Shown: positions 1-13,519, counted from the first letter of the stretch. The stretch is 64,000 nucleotides of DNA from Faunimonas pinastri (GCF_900110915.1 NZ_FOFG01000012.1:1-64000); one strand, 5' to 3'. Numbers and translations: made by a program. Notes: a model not told the origin generated them from the sequence alone.

Positions 1-443
1 CAATCGAGAACAACCAGACCTCAGTGCCGCTAACCGCGCCCCGTCGTCCGGTGTGACGCTGATATAGACAGGGCAGCCGAGGGTGTCAACAAGGCCGTCG
101 CAAAAACTTCGCTAAAAGCGTTGGGAAATCTCTTTGCCTCATCTTTTCAGAGACTTACCTCCGGGCCTCTTTTGGGGACTCCCCGTTTACCCGGCCTTTC
201 TGCCCCGCTCGGCCTCAAGAGTCCTCTACCGGGCGCGCGGGTCCGGCCCACATTCGACGCGCGGTCCTTCTATAAGTGCGGCCGCTCTCCTTAAGGCGTG
301 CGCATCCGGTTCTCCCGGCCCGCGCCGGTTGACTTCCCCGCCCCCGGCTGGCACCGATCGTCACGAATGGACCACATTCAACGCCCTTAAAGAGTGCGCT
401 CTGAGGGGACGTCTCGCATGAGAGGAATGGACGAGGGACAGGC
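1..443. other. Intergenic region upstream of the M23 peptidase gene
   Basis: Apart from the leftward promoter, no gene is convincing here. Short open frames on both strands have no recognisable family features and biased composition. A weak hairpin (AGAG-tgcg-CTCT, 391-402) lies about 40 bases before the peptidase start. TTGACT at 329-334 has no matching -10 element at a normal distance, so the promoter of the peptidase gene is not identified. Confidence 0.4.
61..89 (-). promoter_or_regulatory. Strong sigma70-type promoter reading left, out of the window
   Basis: On the minus strand TTGACA (84-89) is followed by a 17-base spacer and TATATC (61-66), a near-consensus vegetative promoter. Transcription would begin near position 54 and leave the window after about 54 bases. 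The downstream gene is not visible. The quality of the match resembles stable-RNA promoters of alphaproteobacteria, but that is inference. An AT-rich inverted repeat, CGCT-aaa-AGCG (110-120), lies just upstream. Confidence 0.55.
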
Positions 444-2399
444 GTGAGCTTCGCGAAGACACAGCGCATTCCCCGTCCAGTCGTGGATCTCGGGCTCGAA
501 GACCCCCTTTATATCCGGACCATCAACAAGGGACCGCCGGACCGCCGCCGCGTCAGCATACGCTGGCTCGCCGGGTCCGTCCTGACCGGCCTCTTTTCCG
601 CCATTCTCGTCGGCGGCTCGCTACAGGCAGCCGTCGGCATCGACGAGGACAGGATCCTTCGCCCGACACTGGCGCTGACCGGCGACCGGACCGGGAACGG
701 CCTTGCCGAAAAGGGTGACAAGCTTCAGCCCGAGCCGGAAAGCGAGCTGACGCGCCACGTCATCCAGGTTTCCACCGTGACCAGAGTGCAGGACCGGGAT
801 GTGATCCGGGTGCGCCCCTTCGCGCATGTGAAGGCGAGCCTTGCCGCGCCGGTGGCTGACGAGATCGCCGCCAAGGTGCCGGCCTTCAATCCGAATGCGC
901 TTTACGCCGAAGAGGGCAAGGCGGGCGACACTCCGGCCCCGGTCGATTCGCTTTATTCCGCCAAGGCCGACGCCGACCTGACGATCAAGGTGGTCGACTT
1001 TCCCGGCGACGAAGCCTCCGCGCTCGATCCCAAGGCGGAGATCGGCACGGCGGAAGTACGCGAGAAGGTCAGCCAGAGCGCATCCTTCCTGGCCGACGGG
1101 GCGGTGGACGCCTCGTCCATGCCGTATGTCGATCCCGCTCGCTTCCAGGTTGCCAGCGCCGAAGCCGGCACCCTTCCCGCTATTCCGCTGGAAAGCGTGA
1201 TCGAGAACGTTTCCAGTATCCAGAAAAGCGAAACCGCGGCTGCCGACCCGGAGATCGACGAGAAGGTCATCACGGTCGCGGATGGCGACACCCTTTCCGA
1301 CATCCTGAAGTCCAACGGCTCTTCGGACCAGGAGGCCGCCTCGGTCTCGGCCGCGTTCCTCGCCAATTTCGCCTTCCGGTTCACCCCCGGCCAGAAGCTG
1401 ACGCTGGCGATCTCGCCGGATGCCGACGGACGCAAGCGACCGATCCGCGTCAGCCTCTATGACGATGACAACCACATCGGCACTGTCGCGATGTCCGACC
1501 GGGGCGAGTTCATGGCGGCCTCCCCGCCGAGCTCGGACGACGCCCTCGTCAGCAACGATCCGAAAACGACCAGCAGCCACGCCGCCTCGGGTGGACTGCC
1601 CACCATCTTCGCCGGGATCTGGCGGACCGGGCTGACGCTCGGCATGCCGGAGCCACTGATCAAGAGCCTGGTCGGCATGGTGCAATACGACGTCGACTTC
1701 CAGAGCCGCCTCGCGCCGTCCGACAGCCTGAACGTGGTCTTCTCCTCCGGCGATGAACCGGGCACGCAGCCGGAAGTCCTTTACGCAGACCTGACGCTGG
1801 GCGGCGTCGAGCACGAATATTACCGCTTCCGCACGCCGGATGACGGCCTCACCGACTATTACGATCCCGAAGGCAAGAATTCGAAGCGCTTCCTTGTGCG
1901 CAAGCCGGTCGCGAACGCCCGCTTCAGCTCACCCTTCGGCTATCGCCTGCACCCGATCCTCGGCCGCATGATCCTGCATTCCGGCGTGGACTGGGCAGCG
2001 CCGAACGGCACCCCGATCACCGCCGCGGGCGACGGCACCGTCAGCTTCGTCAACTGGAAAACCGGTTACGGCCGGTACATCCAGATCACCCATAACAACG
2101 GCTACAAGACGGCCTACGGTCATATGAGCGCTTTCGCCAAGGGCATCAGCGTCGGCACGCGCGTCCATATGGGCCAGGTGATCGGCTATGTAGGCCAGAC
2201 CGGCTACGCGACCGGCCCGCACTGCCACTTCGAGATCCTGGTGAACGACCATTTCGTCGACCCCATGAAGATCAAGCTGCCGCGCGGACGCGTGCTGCAG
2301 GGGCCGATCCTCGCGAATTTCGAGAAGGAACGGCACCGGCTGGACGCGCTGCTGGAGCAGGATAACAGCCAGCAGCGCTTCGCCGAATCCACGAACTAG
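444..2399 (+). CDS. M23 family metallopeptidase (peptidoglycan endopeptidase)
   Basis: 651-residue envelope protein likely to cut peptide cross-links in peptidoglycan. One membrane segment lies near residues 38-62, so the rest is periplasmic. A LysM/OapA-like segment near 270-360 (ITVADGDTLSDILKSNG) probably binds peptidoglycan. The C-terminal M23 (LytM) domain starts near 490. It has both zinc motifs: HSGVD (H512, D516) and HCHF (H593, H595), so it should be catalytically active. The long acidic linker between membrane and LysM is typical of alphaproteobacterial members. The chosen start is a GTG; the RBS region reads GAGGGACAGGC. It converges with clpB across a strong terminator. Whether it is a D,D-endopeptidase for elongation or for division cannot be told. 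Confidence 0.9.
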   Translation: MSFAKTQRIPRPVVDLGLEDPLYIRTINKGPPDRRRVSIRWLAGSVLTGLFSAILVGGSLQAAVGIDEDRILRPTLALTGDRTGNGLAEKGDKLQPEPESELTRHVIQVSTVTRVQDRDVIRVRPFAHVKASLAAPVADEIAAKVPAFNPNALYAEEGKAGDTPAPVDSLYSAKADADLTIKVVDFPGDEASALDPKAEIGTAEVREKVSQSASFLADGAVDASSMPYVDPARFQVASAEAGTLPAIPLESVIENVSSIQKSETAAADPEIDEKVITVADGDTLSDILKSNGSSDQEAASVSAAFLANFAFRFTPGQKLTLAISPDADGRKRPIRVSLYDDDNHIGTVAMSDRGEFMAASPPSSDDALVSNDPKTTSSHAASGGLPTIFAGIWRTGLTLGMPEPLIKSLVGMVQYDVDFQSRLAPSDSLNVVFSSGDEPGTQPEVLYADLTLGGVEHEYYRFRTPDDGLTDYYDPEGKNSKRFLVRKPVANARFSSPFGYRLHPILGRMILHSGVDWAAPNGTPITAAGDGTVSFVNWKTGYGRYIQITHNNGYKTAYGHMSAFAKGISVGTRVHMGQVIGYVGQTGYATGPHCHFEILVNDHFVDPMKIKLPRGRVLQGPILANFEKERHRLDALLEQDNSQQRFAESTN

Positions 2400-2430
2400 C
2401 AGACGAAATCCAAACGCTTCGGACAAAGAA

Positions 2431-2454
2431 AAACCCCCGCCGAGGCGGGGGTTT
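2431..2454. terminator. Bidirectional intrinsic terminator between the M23 gene and clpB
   Basis: A perfect 10-bp stem AAACCCCCGC / GCGGGGGTTT with loop CGAG. The flanking A and T runs make it work as a terminator in both directions, which fits the convergent genes on either side. Confidence 0.9.
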
Positions 2455-2472
2455 CTGTGGGAGCGAGACCGT

Positions 2473-5076
<2,604 letters not shown>

Positions 5077-5167
5077 GGGTCTCCCCTTTGGCCCGCCCCG
5101 CGATCCGAAGCCTCGACCGGGCGGCCACCTTTCCTCTACTCGGCCCCTTCAGGCGACCGTATCCGGA

Positions 5168-5196
5168 ATATGGGTGTGGCACTTCTGCCACGCAAC
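5168..5196 (-). promoter_or_regulatory. RpoH-like promoter of clpB with a palindrome in its spacer
   Basis: On the minus strand GTTGCG (5191-5196) and CCCATAT (5168-5174) are separated by 16 bases. The -10 matches the sigma32 consensus CCCATNT fully; the -35 matches CTTGAA only in part. The spacer is filled by a perfect inverted repeat GTGGCA-N4-TGCCAC (5176-5191), a possible operator. The leader to the clpB ATG is about 85 bases. Confidence 0.5.
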
Positions 5197-5259
5197 TCCG
5201 GTCAACCCCGAATTCGCGCCGTGCTATGAAAAGGGCGACGCCTCAATCCGAGTTCCGAA

Positions 5260-6021
5260 ATGCCCGCCCCGATCCACGTTGCCGCGCTTTACCGCTATCC
5301 CGTGAAGGGCTTCTCGCCGGAACCCCTCGACAGCATCGTCCTGGCCGTCGGGGAAACGGTGCCGCACGACCGGGCCTACGCGATCGAAAACGGGCCGAGC
5401 GGCTTCGATCCCGCCGCGCCGTCCTATTTCCCTAAAGCCCGGTTTCTCATGCTGATGCGCAACGAACGCATGGCGGAGTTCCGGACGCGGTTCGATCCGC
5501 AGACCGGCGAGTTCTTCATCGAACGGGACGGTGCCCTCGCCGTCTCGGCCTCGCTGGAAACCGAGGAGGGTCGCGCCCGGCTGGAGAACTGGCTGGCGGA
5601 AAACTTTGCGGCGGAGCTTCGCGGCGCGCCCAGGATCCTGTCCGCTCCCGGGCACAGTTTTTCCGACAAGCCGGACAAGGTGATCCACCTCGTCAACCTC
5701 GCCAGCGTCCGGGCGCTGGAGGAGGAGTTCGGAGCGGCGATCGACCCGCTTCGCTTCCGCCCCAATATCCTGATCGACGGAGCCGAGCCCTTCGCCGAGC
5801 TCGAATGGCCGGGCCGCGACGTGCGGATCGGCGGCGTCGGGCTGACGGGCGAGGAGCGGACGGTTCGCTGCGCGGCGACAAACGTCGATCCGGAAACCGG
5901 TCGGCGCGACATGCAGATCCCGCGCGGGCTCATGCAGCGCTACGGCCATTCCGATTTCGGCATCTATCTCAAGGTGACCGCGGCGGGCGCGCTTCGGATC
6001 GGTGACGCCCTCCTCGCCTGA
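5260..6021 (+). CDS. MOSC domain-containing protein
   Basis: 253 residues. The N-terminal beta-barrel (MOSC_N, about 4-110) begins with the usual AALYRYPVKGF. The MOSC domain follows and ends with the typical RCAATNVDPETGRRD segment, in which C204 is the conserved cysteine. The family, which includes mitochondrial amidoxime-reducing component (mARC) and bacterial YcbX, binds molybdenum cofactor and can carry a Mo-sulfido ligand. Unlike YcbX, there is no C-terminal 2Fe-2S ferredoxin domain, so electrons must come from a partner. Substrate unknown. Monocistronic, ended by a hairpin; convergent with the DUF4167 gene. Confidence 0.85.
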   Translation: MPAPIHVAALYRYPVKGFSPEPLDSIVLAVGETVPHDRAYAIENGPSGFDPAAPSYFPKARFLMLMRNERMAEFRTRFDPQTGEFFIERDGALAVSASLETEEGRARLENWLAENFAAELRGAPRILSAPGHSFSDKPDKVIHLVNLASVRALEEEFGAAIDPLRFRPNILIDGAEPFAELEWPGRDVRIGGVGLTGEERTVRCAATNVDPETGRRDMQIPRGLMQRYGHSDFGIYLKVTAAGALRIGDALLA

Positions 6022-6037
6022 GGAGCGGCAGAAACGA

Positions 6038-6063
6038 AAAAGGGCCGGCAAAGCCGACCCTTT
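6038..6063. terminator. Bidirectional terminator between the MOSC and DUF4167 genes
   Basis: Stem AAAGGG-c-CGGC / GCCG-a-CCCTTT with loop AAA and one internal mismatch, flanked by A and T runs. It serves the two convergent genes. Confidence 0.8.
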
Positions 6064-6109
6064 CGAGCAATGTCCGAGCCTTCCAGCCCGTTTTCCGGGC
6101 TGAAGCGGG

Positions 6110-7405
<1,296 letters not shown>

Positions 7406-7601
7406 GAAACCGTTCTCGTTGTTGACGGCTGATGTACAAGCCGGAGCGGCTCCGCGCTGAAGCCCGTTCCGGAAATTCAGTCCCGCGTCCTTCGATCAGT
7501 CCCCGCGCGTATGGGCGCGGTCGATCCAAGTCTATCTGATGACGACGCGAGCGAACCCCATCCGGCTAAAACTCTGACCATCGGATCAGGAGCGGGACGC
7601 T

Positions 7602-7616
7602 GGCCACCACGTGGCC
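7602..7616. other. Hairpin in the prmC - DUF4167 gap
   Basis: Perfect inverted repeat GGCCAC-cac-GTGGCC in the 291-base space between prmC and the DUF4167 gene. It could weaken read-through from prmC or be an operator. No U-tract follows in the direction of transcription. The rest of the gap shows no clear promoter. Confidence 0.35.
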
Positions 7617-7696
7617 TTTGTCTTGGTTCGCGCCCGGACGCTAGCTTGATCGCCAAGGTTTTCCAAGCACTTTTTTACAATTGCGACAGGATCGGT

Positions 7697-8542
7697 TCAG
7701 CTCTGCCGGGCGACCACGACGCGCGGATGCCCGGCAAGATCGCGGCGGGTTTCCACCAGCACCAGTCCGGCTTCCGAGCAAAGCGATTCGACCTCTTGCG
7801 ACTGATCATAGCCGATCTCGAGCGCCATGATACCGCCGGGCTTCAGCGCCGATGCGGCACGCCGGGTGATGATCCGGTAGGCGTCCAGCCCGTCCATGCC
7901 GCCATCCAGCGCCAGCGCCGGATCGAAGTCCCGCACTTCCCGCTCGAGGCCCGGCATGTCGTTGCTGCGGATATAGGGCGGGTTTGATACGATCGCGTCG
8001 AACAAACCCTGCGGCCCATCGGCAAAGCTCATATGGGAAAGCGCGAGCCGGTCCGCAACACCCGCCGCCCTGGCGTTCTCGCCGGCGGCTTGCAGAGCCT
8101 CTTCGGACAGGTCCACCGCCACGCCCCTCGCGCGCGGCCGCTCGTGAAGCAGCGCGACGATGATCGCACCGGAGCCGGTGCCGAGATCGGCAATGTCGAG
8201 ATCGCGGTCGGCGGGGAGTTGGTCCAGCGCCGCTTCGACAAGGATTTCCGTATCCGGGCGTGGCACCAGCGTGGCCGCGTTGAGGCGGAACGGGATGCCC
8301 CAGAATTCGCGTTCGCCGAGGATCCGCGCCACGGGCTCGTGCCGCCCGCGGCGCGCGATGAACTCGCCGAAAAGGTCAAGGGACGCGGGGTCGAGATTCC
8401 GATCCGGGCGGGACAGCACGGCCGATACATCCAGCCCGGCCGCGCGGCAGAGCAGCAGGCGCGTGTCCAGCGCCGCTGTGGGAAGACCGGCGGCGGCGAG
8501 CCGGGCCCGCCCCTCCGCCAGCGCTTCCCCGATGGTGGTCAA
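7697..8542 (-). CDS. prmC: Peptide chain release factor N(5)-glutamine methyltransferase
   Basis: 281-residue SAM-dependent enzyme that methylates the glutamine of the GGQ loop of release factors RF1 and RF2. An N-terminal helical domain (1-90) contacts the release factor. The methyltransferase domain has the SAM motif [10 protein letters not shown] and the catalytic NPPY motif at 187-190, diagnostic for N5-glutamine methylation. The start overlaps the stop of prfA by 4 bases (ATGA), so enzyme and substrate are translationally coupled, as in many bacteria. Confidence 0.97.
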   Translation of the reverse strand: MTTIGEALAEGRARLAAAGLPTAALDTRLLLCRAAGLDVSAVLSRPDRNLDPASLDLFGEFIARRGRHEPVARILGEREFWGIPFRLNAATLVPRPDTEILVEAALDQLPADRDLDIADLGTGSGAIIVALLHERPRARGVAVDLSEEALQAAGENARAAGVADRLALSHMSFADGPQGLFDAIVSNPPYIRSNDMPGLEREVRDFDPALALDGGMDGLDAYRIITRRAASALKPGGIMALEIGYDQSQEVESLCSEAGLVLVETRRDLAGHPRVVVARQS

Positions 8543-9618
8543 GCCGCCTCGCCTTCGATCTCGGAAAGCTTGCGCGCCTGATCGTCGGCGATCAGCGCCT
8601 CCACGAGTTCGTCCAGCGCCTCGCCATCGAGCACCTTGTCGAGCTTGTAGAGCGTCAGGTTGATGCGATGATCGGTGACGCGCCCTTGCGGGAAATTGTA
8701 GGTGCGGATCCGTTCGGACCGGTCGCCGGAGCCGACCTGGTCCTTGCGGGCGGCAGCGCGCTCGGTGTCGGCGCGCTGGCGTTCCAGATCGAAGAGCCGG
8801 GCGCGCAGCACCTGCATGGCGCGCACGCGGTTCTGGTGCTGCGACTTCTCGCCGGCCGTCACGATGATGCCGGTGGGCAGATGGACGATGCGCACGCCGG
8901 TCTCGGTCGTATTGGCGTGCTGGCCGCCGGCGCTGGACGCGCGCGTGGTGTCGATGCGGATGTCCTGGTCGCGGATCTCGATATCCACGTCCTCGGCCTC
9001 GGGCAGCACCGCGACCGTCGCGGCGGACGTGTGGATGCGGCCACCGGCCTCCGTCGTCGGCACGCGCTGGACCCGGTGAACGCCCGACTCGAACTTCAGC
9101 CGCGCATAGACGCCGTCGCCGCGCACGGAGGCGACCACTTCGCGCAGGCCACCGACCTCACCCTGGCTGATGGAGAGCACCTCGACCTTCCAGCCATGCG
9201 CGGCGGCATAGCGCTCGTACATGCGGAAGAGATCGCCGGCGAAAAGCCCTGCCTCGTCGCCGCCGGTTCCGGCGCGGATTTCGAGAATAGCGCTCTTGTC
9301 GTCGGCGGCATCCTTGGGGATCAGCAGCTTGCGGAGTTCCTGGCTCAGTTCCTCGATGCGGTCGGACAGGGTCGCCCGCTCATCCTCGGCCAAAGCGCGC
9401 ATCTCGCGGTCCGTTTCCGGATCGGCGAGCAGCGCTTCGGCCTCGGCGAACTCGGTTTCGGCGGCGCGCAGCTCGCGCGCCTTGGCCGCCACCGGCTCCA
9501 GTTCGGAGAGTTCGCGCGACAGCTTCACGAAGTCGTCGCGCCCGAGAGTGCCGTTGAGCATCGCGGTCACCGCCTCATGGCGGTGAATCAGCGTGCGGAG
9601 TCGTTCCTGGGGTATCAT
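8539..9618 (-). CDS. prfA: Peptide chain release factor 1
   Basis: 359 residues. RF1 recognises UAA and UAG stop codons and triggers peptide release. The GGQ motif that reaches the peptidyl-transferase centre is at 231-233. The stop-codon reading segment reads [20 protein letters not shown], i.e. a PxT tripeptide as expected for RF1 and unlike the SPF of RF2. Length is standard. It lies 24 bases after ptsP and overlaps prmC, forming the conserved lysC - ptsP - prfA - prmC series. Confidence 0.98.
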   Translation of the reverse strand: MIPQERLRTLIHRHEAVTAMLNGTLGRDDFVKLSRELSELEPVAAKARELRAAETEFAEAEALLADPETDREMRALAEDERATLSDRIEELSQELRKLLIPKDAADDKSAILEIRAGTGGDEAGLFAGDLFRMYERYAAAHGWKVEVLSISQGEVGGLREVVASVRGDGVYARLKFESGVHRVQRVPTTEAGGRIHTSAATVAVLPEAEDVDIEIRDQDIRIDTTRASSAGGQHANTTETGVRIVHLPTGIIVTAGEKSQHQNRVRAMQVLRARLFDLERQRADTERAAARKDQVGSGDRSERIRTYNFPQGRVTDHRINLTLYKLDKVLDGEALDELVEALIADDQARKLSEIEGEAA

Positions 9619-9642
9619 CGCGCGTCTATAACCGAGGAAGCG

Positions 9643-11919
9643 TCAAACCGGAATGTTGTGGGCGGCCGCCCAGGCGCGAAGCTCCGTGCGAACGTCCGAC
9701 GCCGAAGATCCCTGGTCGACCAGTTCCTTCAGCCGCGCTTCGAGCGGTGCCAGTTCCATCGCCCGGATCATGGACTTCACCGGACCGATCGCGGCCGACG
9801 CCATGGACAGCGAACGGTAGCCGATGCCGAGCAGCGCCATGGCCTCCAGCGGCTTGCCGGAAATCTCGCCGCAGACGGAAACCGGCTTGCCATAGGCCTT
9901 GGCCTTGTCGGCAACCTTGCGGAGCGCCCGCAGGAACGCCGGGCTCAGCGGGTCGTAGCGCCCCGCGAGCCGGGTATTGCCGCGGTCGCTCGCCATCATG
10001 AACTGCATGAGGTCGTTGGAACCGACCGACAGGAAATCGACGGCGCTGAGAAGTTCGTCGAGCTGCCAGAGCAGCGCCGGCACCTCCAGCATCGCGCCGA
10101 GCATCACACGCGTCGGCACGCCATGACCATGGCGCTCCAGATGCGCCTGTTCGCGCGTCAGGATCGCCTTGGCGCGTTCGAATTCGGAGACTTCCGTCAC
10201 CATCGGGAACATCAGCCGAAGTTCCCGCCCGACCGAGGCGCGGAGCAGCGAACGGAGCTGCGTGCGCAACAGCGCCGGGCGGTCCAGCCCCAGCCGGATC
10301 GCCCGCCAGCCCATCGCGGGGTTTTCTTCCTTCTGCGAGCGGAGATAGGGCAGCACCTTGTCGCCACCGACATCGAGCGAGCGGAAGATGACGGGCTTGT
10401 CGCCGGCCGCCTCGATCACCTGCGCATAGAAGGCCTGCTGCTCGCTCTGCTTGGGAAAGGCGGACGAGATCATGAACTGCAGCTCGGTGCGGAAGAGCCC
10501 GATGCCCGCGGCACCCGATTCTTCCAGGCGCGGCAGGTCCATGATCAGGCCGGCATTCATCTGCAGCGAAACGCCGACGCCGTCCTGCGTCACCGCCGGC
10601 TCGTCCTTGAGCTTGCGATACTGCTCCTGCTTGCGGGCGCGGAACCGCACCCGGTCGGCATACGCCGTCTCGATATCGGCTGGCGGGCGAAGATGCACCT
10701 CGCCGAGTTCGCCATCGACGATGATCGGGTCGCCGGCTTCCGCCAGCGCGACCACGTCCTGCGTCTGGCCGACCGCGGCGATGCCGAGCGCCTTGGCGAC
10801 GATGGTGACGTGGCTCGTCGGGCCCGCATCCTCAAGCACCAGCCCGCGCACGCGGTCGCGGTCGTAATCCAGGAGTTCCGCCGCGCCCATGTTGCGGGCG
10901 ACGATGATGGCGTCTTCCGGCATGTCGGCTGCGTAAGGCCCGTGCGGTCGCCCAATCAGCTCGCGGAGCAGTCGGTTGCCGAGATCCTCGAAATCATGGA
11001 GCCGGTCGCGCAGGAACGGATCCGTCTGCCGCGACATGCGGGCGCGGGTGTCGCTCTGCACCTTTTCCACCGCCGCCTCGGCGGTGAGGCCGTTCTCGAT
11101 CGCCTCGCGCAACCGCCGCGTCCAGCCGCGATCCTGCGCGAACATGCGATAGGCTTCCAGGATCTCGCGGTGCTCGCCGGTACCGGCCGCCGCGCCGCGC
11201 GCCAGGAGGTCGTCGACGGAAAGCTGCAGTCCCGCCATGGCGGCGTCGAGCCGCTTCAGCTCGTGCTCGGTATCCTCGGCGATCAGCTGCGTGACAACGA
11301 CGCGCGGCTCGTGCAGCACCACGTGGCCGAGCGCGATGCCCTCCGAGAAGGCGGCGCCCTTGATGTGGACGGGATGGTTGAGGTCGAGATCGGCGCCCGG
11401 GGCGGCCAGATCCTCGATCTCGCCGGCCGCCACCATTTCCGCCAGCACCATGGCGGTGGTCTGCAGCGCCTCGATCTCCTCCTCCGTGTAGTTCCGGTAG
11501 GAGCGGTTCTGCACGACGAGAACGCCCAGCGTGCGCCCTGCCCTGAGGATCGGCACGCCGAGGAAGGAATGGTAGATCTCTTCGCCCGTCTCCGGGAGAT
11601 AGGCGAAGGCGGGGTGGGACTGCGCATCCGGCAGGTTCAGCGGCCGCGCCTCGGACGCGATCAGGCCGACCAGGCCGCGGCCCACGGTCAGCGTCGCGCG
11701 GTGAACGGAGATCGAGTTCAGGCCTTCGGTGGCATAGAGTTCCAGCACGCCATCGGCGCGCAGCACATAGACCGAGCAGACCTCCGCGACCATGTTGGCC
11801 GCGATGATCCGGACGATCTTGTCCAGTCGCTCCTGTGCGCCGATTGGCTCGGCCATGACCTCGCGGAGCCGCCTGAGCAGCACTCTCGGCCCGGCCAGCG
11901 CTCCCCGGGTTCCAACCAC
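9643..11919 (-). CDS. ptsP: Phosphoenolpyruvate-protein phosphotransferase, nitrogen PTS enzyme I
   Basis: 758 residues. EI-Ntr takes phosphate from phosphoenolpyruvate and passes it to the NPr protein, a regulatory chain rather than a sugar transporter. A GAF domain (about 25-165) replaces the sensing role seen in EI-Ntr and binds glutamine in studied relatives. Then come the EI N-terminal domain, the swivelling domain with active-site histidine H370 in GPTSHVTIVA, and the PEP-binding TIM barrel with C683 in VCGEISGKP. The GTG start is preceded by GAGGGGG at good distance. It sits 53 bases after lysC, as in other Hyphomicrobiales. Confidence 0.96.
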   Translation of the reverse strand: MVGTRGALAGPRVLLRRLREVMAEPIGAQERLDKIVRIIAANMVAEVCSVYVLRADGVLELYATEGLNSISVHRATLTVGRGLVGLIASEARPLNLPDAQSHPAFAYLPETGEEIYHSFLGVPILRAGRTLGVLVVQNRSYRNYTEEEIEALQTTAMVLAEMVAAGEIEDLAAPGADLDLNHPVHIKGAAFSEGIALGHVVLHEPRVVVTQLIAEDTEHELKRLDAAMAGLQLSVDDLLARGAAAGTGEHREILEAYRMFAQDRGWTRRLREAIENGLTAEAAVEKVQSDTRARMSRQTDPFLRDRLHDFEDLGNRLLRELIGRPHGPYAADMPEDAIIVARNMGAAELLDYDRDRVRGLVLEDAGPTSHVTIVAKALGIAAVGQTQDVVALAEAGDPIIVDGELGEVHLRPPADIETAYADRVRFRARKQEQYRKLKDEPAVTQDGVGVSLQMNAGLIMDLPRLEESGAAGIGLFRTELQFMISSAFPKQSEQQAFYAQVIEAAGDKPVIFRSLDVGGDKVLPYLRSQKEENPAMGWRAIRLGLDRPALLRTQLRSLLRASVGRELRLMFPMVTEVSEFERAKAILTREQAHLERHGHGVPTRVMLGAMLEVPALLWQLDELLSAVDFLSVGSNDLMQFMMASDRGNTRLAGRYDPLSPAFLRALRKVADKAKAYGKPVSVCGEISGKPLEAMALLGIGYRSLSMASAAIGPVKSMIRAMELAPLEARLKELVDQGSSASDVRTELRAWAAAHNIPV

Positions 11920-11972
11920 GTCAACCCCCTCTCACGCGGCGAGAAGCCGGATTGCCGTGTCCGGATCAGCCG

Positions 11973-13226
11973 TCAGGTCTTGTCGAGTTCGTATATTGAA
12001 TGGAGCGTCCTGACCGCAAGCTCGGTGTAGGCCGCATCGATCAAAATAGAAATCTTGATCTCCGATGTGGTGATCAACTGGATGTTGATACCACGCGATG
12101 CGAGCGCTTCGAAAGCCTGCGCCGCGACGCCGGCATGGCTTCGCATCCCAATGCCGATCACCGACACCTTCGCCACGTCCTTGGAGCCGGAGACCTGCTC
12201 GATCGAAATGGCGGAGCTCAGCCCGTCGATCAGCGCCAGCGAGCGCTCGTAATCGGCGGTGGGAACGGTGAAAGTGATGTCGGTCGTCCGGCCGTCCTCG
12301 GAGATGTTCTGGACGATCATGTCGACATTGACGTTGGCGGCGGCCAGCGGGCCGAAGATGCCGGCCGCGATGCCGGGCTTGTCCTGCACCCGGCGCAGCG
12401 TGATCTTCGCCTCGTCCTTGGAATAGGCGATGCCTGTTACGAGCTGCTTTTCCACGATTTCATCCTCGTCGCAAATCAGCGTGCCGACCGGCTCGCCGCG
12501 CTCATTGACCTGCGGGGCGTCCGGGTCCGCGAAGGAGGAGCGCACGAAGGTGCGCACGCCATGCACCATGGCGAGCTCCACCGAGCGGACCTGCAGGACC
12601 TTGGCCCCGAGCGATGCCATTTCCAGCATTTCCTCGAACGCCACCTTGTCCAGCCGGCGGGCGTTGGAAACGATGCGCGGATCGGTCGTGTAGACGCCGT
12701 CCACGTCGGTATAGATGTCGCAGCGGTCCGCGCCCACCGCGGCGGCGATGGCGACGGCGCTGGTGTCGGAGCCGCCGCGTCCCAGAGTGGAGATGCGGTT
12801 GTCCGGGCCGATGCCCTGGAAGCCGGCGATGACGGCCACCTGACCCTTGGCCATCCGCTCCAGGAGCAGCGGCGAATCGATGCCGGTGATGCGGGCGACG
12901 GAATGGGCGCCGTCGGTGCGGATCGGGATCTGCCAGCCGAGCCAGGAGCGGGCCTCGACGCCGAGCGACTGCAGCGTGATCGCGAGAAGGCCGGCGGTCA
13001 CCTGCTCGCCGGAAGCCACCACCGCGTCGTATTCGCGCGCGTCGTGCAGCACGGACGCGTCGCGGCAATAGCCGACGAGCTGGTTGGTGACGCCCGACAT
13101 GGCGGAAACCACGACGGCGACCTCGTGCCCCGCGTCCACCTCGCGTTTGACGTGGCGCGCCACGTTCCTGATGCGACCGAGGTCGGCGACCGATGTGCCG
13201 CCGAATTTCAGAACAAGCCGGGCCAT
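11973..13226 (-). CDS. lysC: Aspartate kinase
   Basis: 417-residue enzyme that phosphorylates L-aspartate, the first step to lysine, threonine, methionine and diaminopimelate. The amino-acid kinase domain begins with VLKFGGTSVAD near residue 5. The SDTSAVAIAAAV segment lies in the nucleotide-binding part. Two ACT domains fill the region after about 265 and give feedback control, probably by lysine and threonine. Length is that of monofunctional class LysC (about 410). ATG start at 13226. It is divergent from ubiG and leads into ptsP. Confidence 0.97.
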   Translation of the reverse strand: MARLVLKFGGTSVADLGRIRNVARHVKREVDAGHEVAVVVSAMSGVTNQLVGYCRDASVLHDAREYDAVVASGEQVTAGLLAITLQSLGVEARSWLGWQIPIRTDGAHSVARITGIDSPLLLERMAKGQVAVIAGFQGIGPDNRISTLGRGGSDTSAVAIAAAVGADRCDIYTDVDGVYTTDPRIVSNARRLDKVAFEEMLEMASLGAKVLQVRSVELAMVHGVRTFVRSSFADPDAPQVNERGEPVGTLICDEDEIVEKQLVTGIAYSKDEAKITLRRVQDKPGIAAGIFGPLAAANVNVDMIVQNISEDGRTTDITFTVPTADYERSLALIDGLSSAISIEQVSGSKDVAKVSVIGIGMRSHAGVAAQAFEALASRGINIQLITTSEIKISILIDAAYTELAVRTLHSIYELDKT

Positions 13227-13312
13227 GAAGTGTCCGTTGCCGGCGGTTCCGGATGACCGCCGCGTTTCCCTGGAAATTCAGATCGCCGGCGAGAAACCGG
13301 CAGGGCGGGCTT

Positions 13313-13341
13313 TTATCGACATAAGCGGCTATGAGCAACCG
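13313..13341 (-). promoter_or_regulatory. Possible lysC promoter
   Basis: On the minus strand TTGCTC is followed after 17 bases by TAAAAG. It lies about 90 bases before the lysC start. The direct repeat CATAAGC (13320-13326 and 13342-13348, 22 bases apart) overlaps it and could bind a regulator. A hairpin GCCGG-N7-CCGGC lies in the leader (13286-13302). Confidence 0.3.
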
Positions 13342-13519
13342 CATAAGCCACCCCGCGCCCCCTTCGACGGAGAGGACGGCGGAATGGCGGCGAGCCGGGG
13401 GAGACGGCGGCGCGGCGTGCGGGCCATTGCTCCCGACGGCGGGACGGGGCACCCTGAGGCGAGCCTGGCCGGCGGCTGGAACGAAGGCAGCACCGCCGGG
13501 CAGAGCGTTTGGAGATGGA

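Noticed and set aside
134-421. Short open frame upstream of the M23 gene
   Set aside because: Biased composition, no ribosome binding site and no family features.
8668-12030. 1120-codon plus-strand open frame opposite prfA and ptsP
   Set aside because: It mirrors the codon structure of real genes on the other strand in GC-rich DNA, is rich in H, R, G, A and D, and shows no family motif.
13497-13513. Possible EcfG promoter before ubiG
   Set aside because: The nearest GGAAC (13479-13483) is about 23 bases from CGTT, outside the allowed 16-17.
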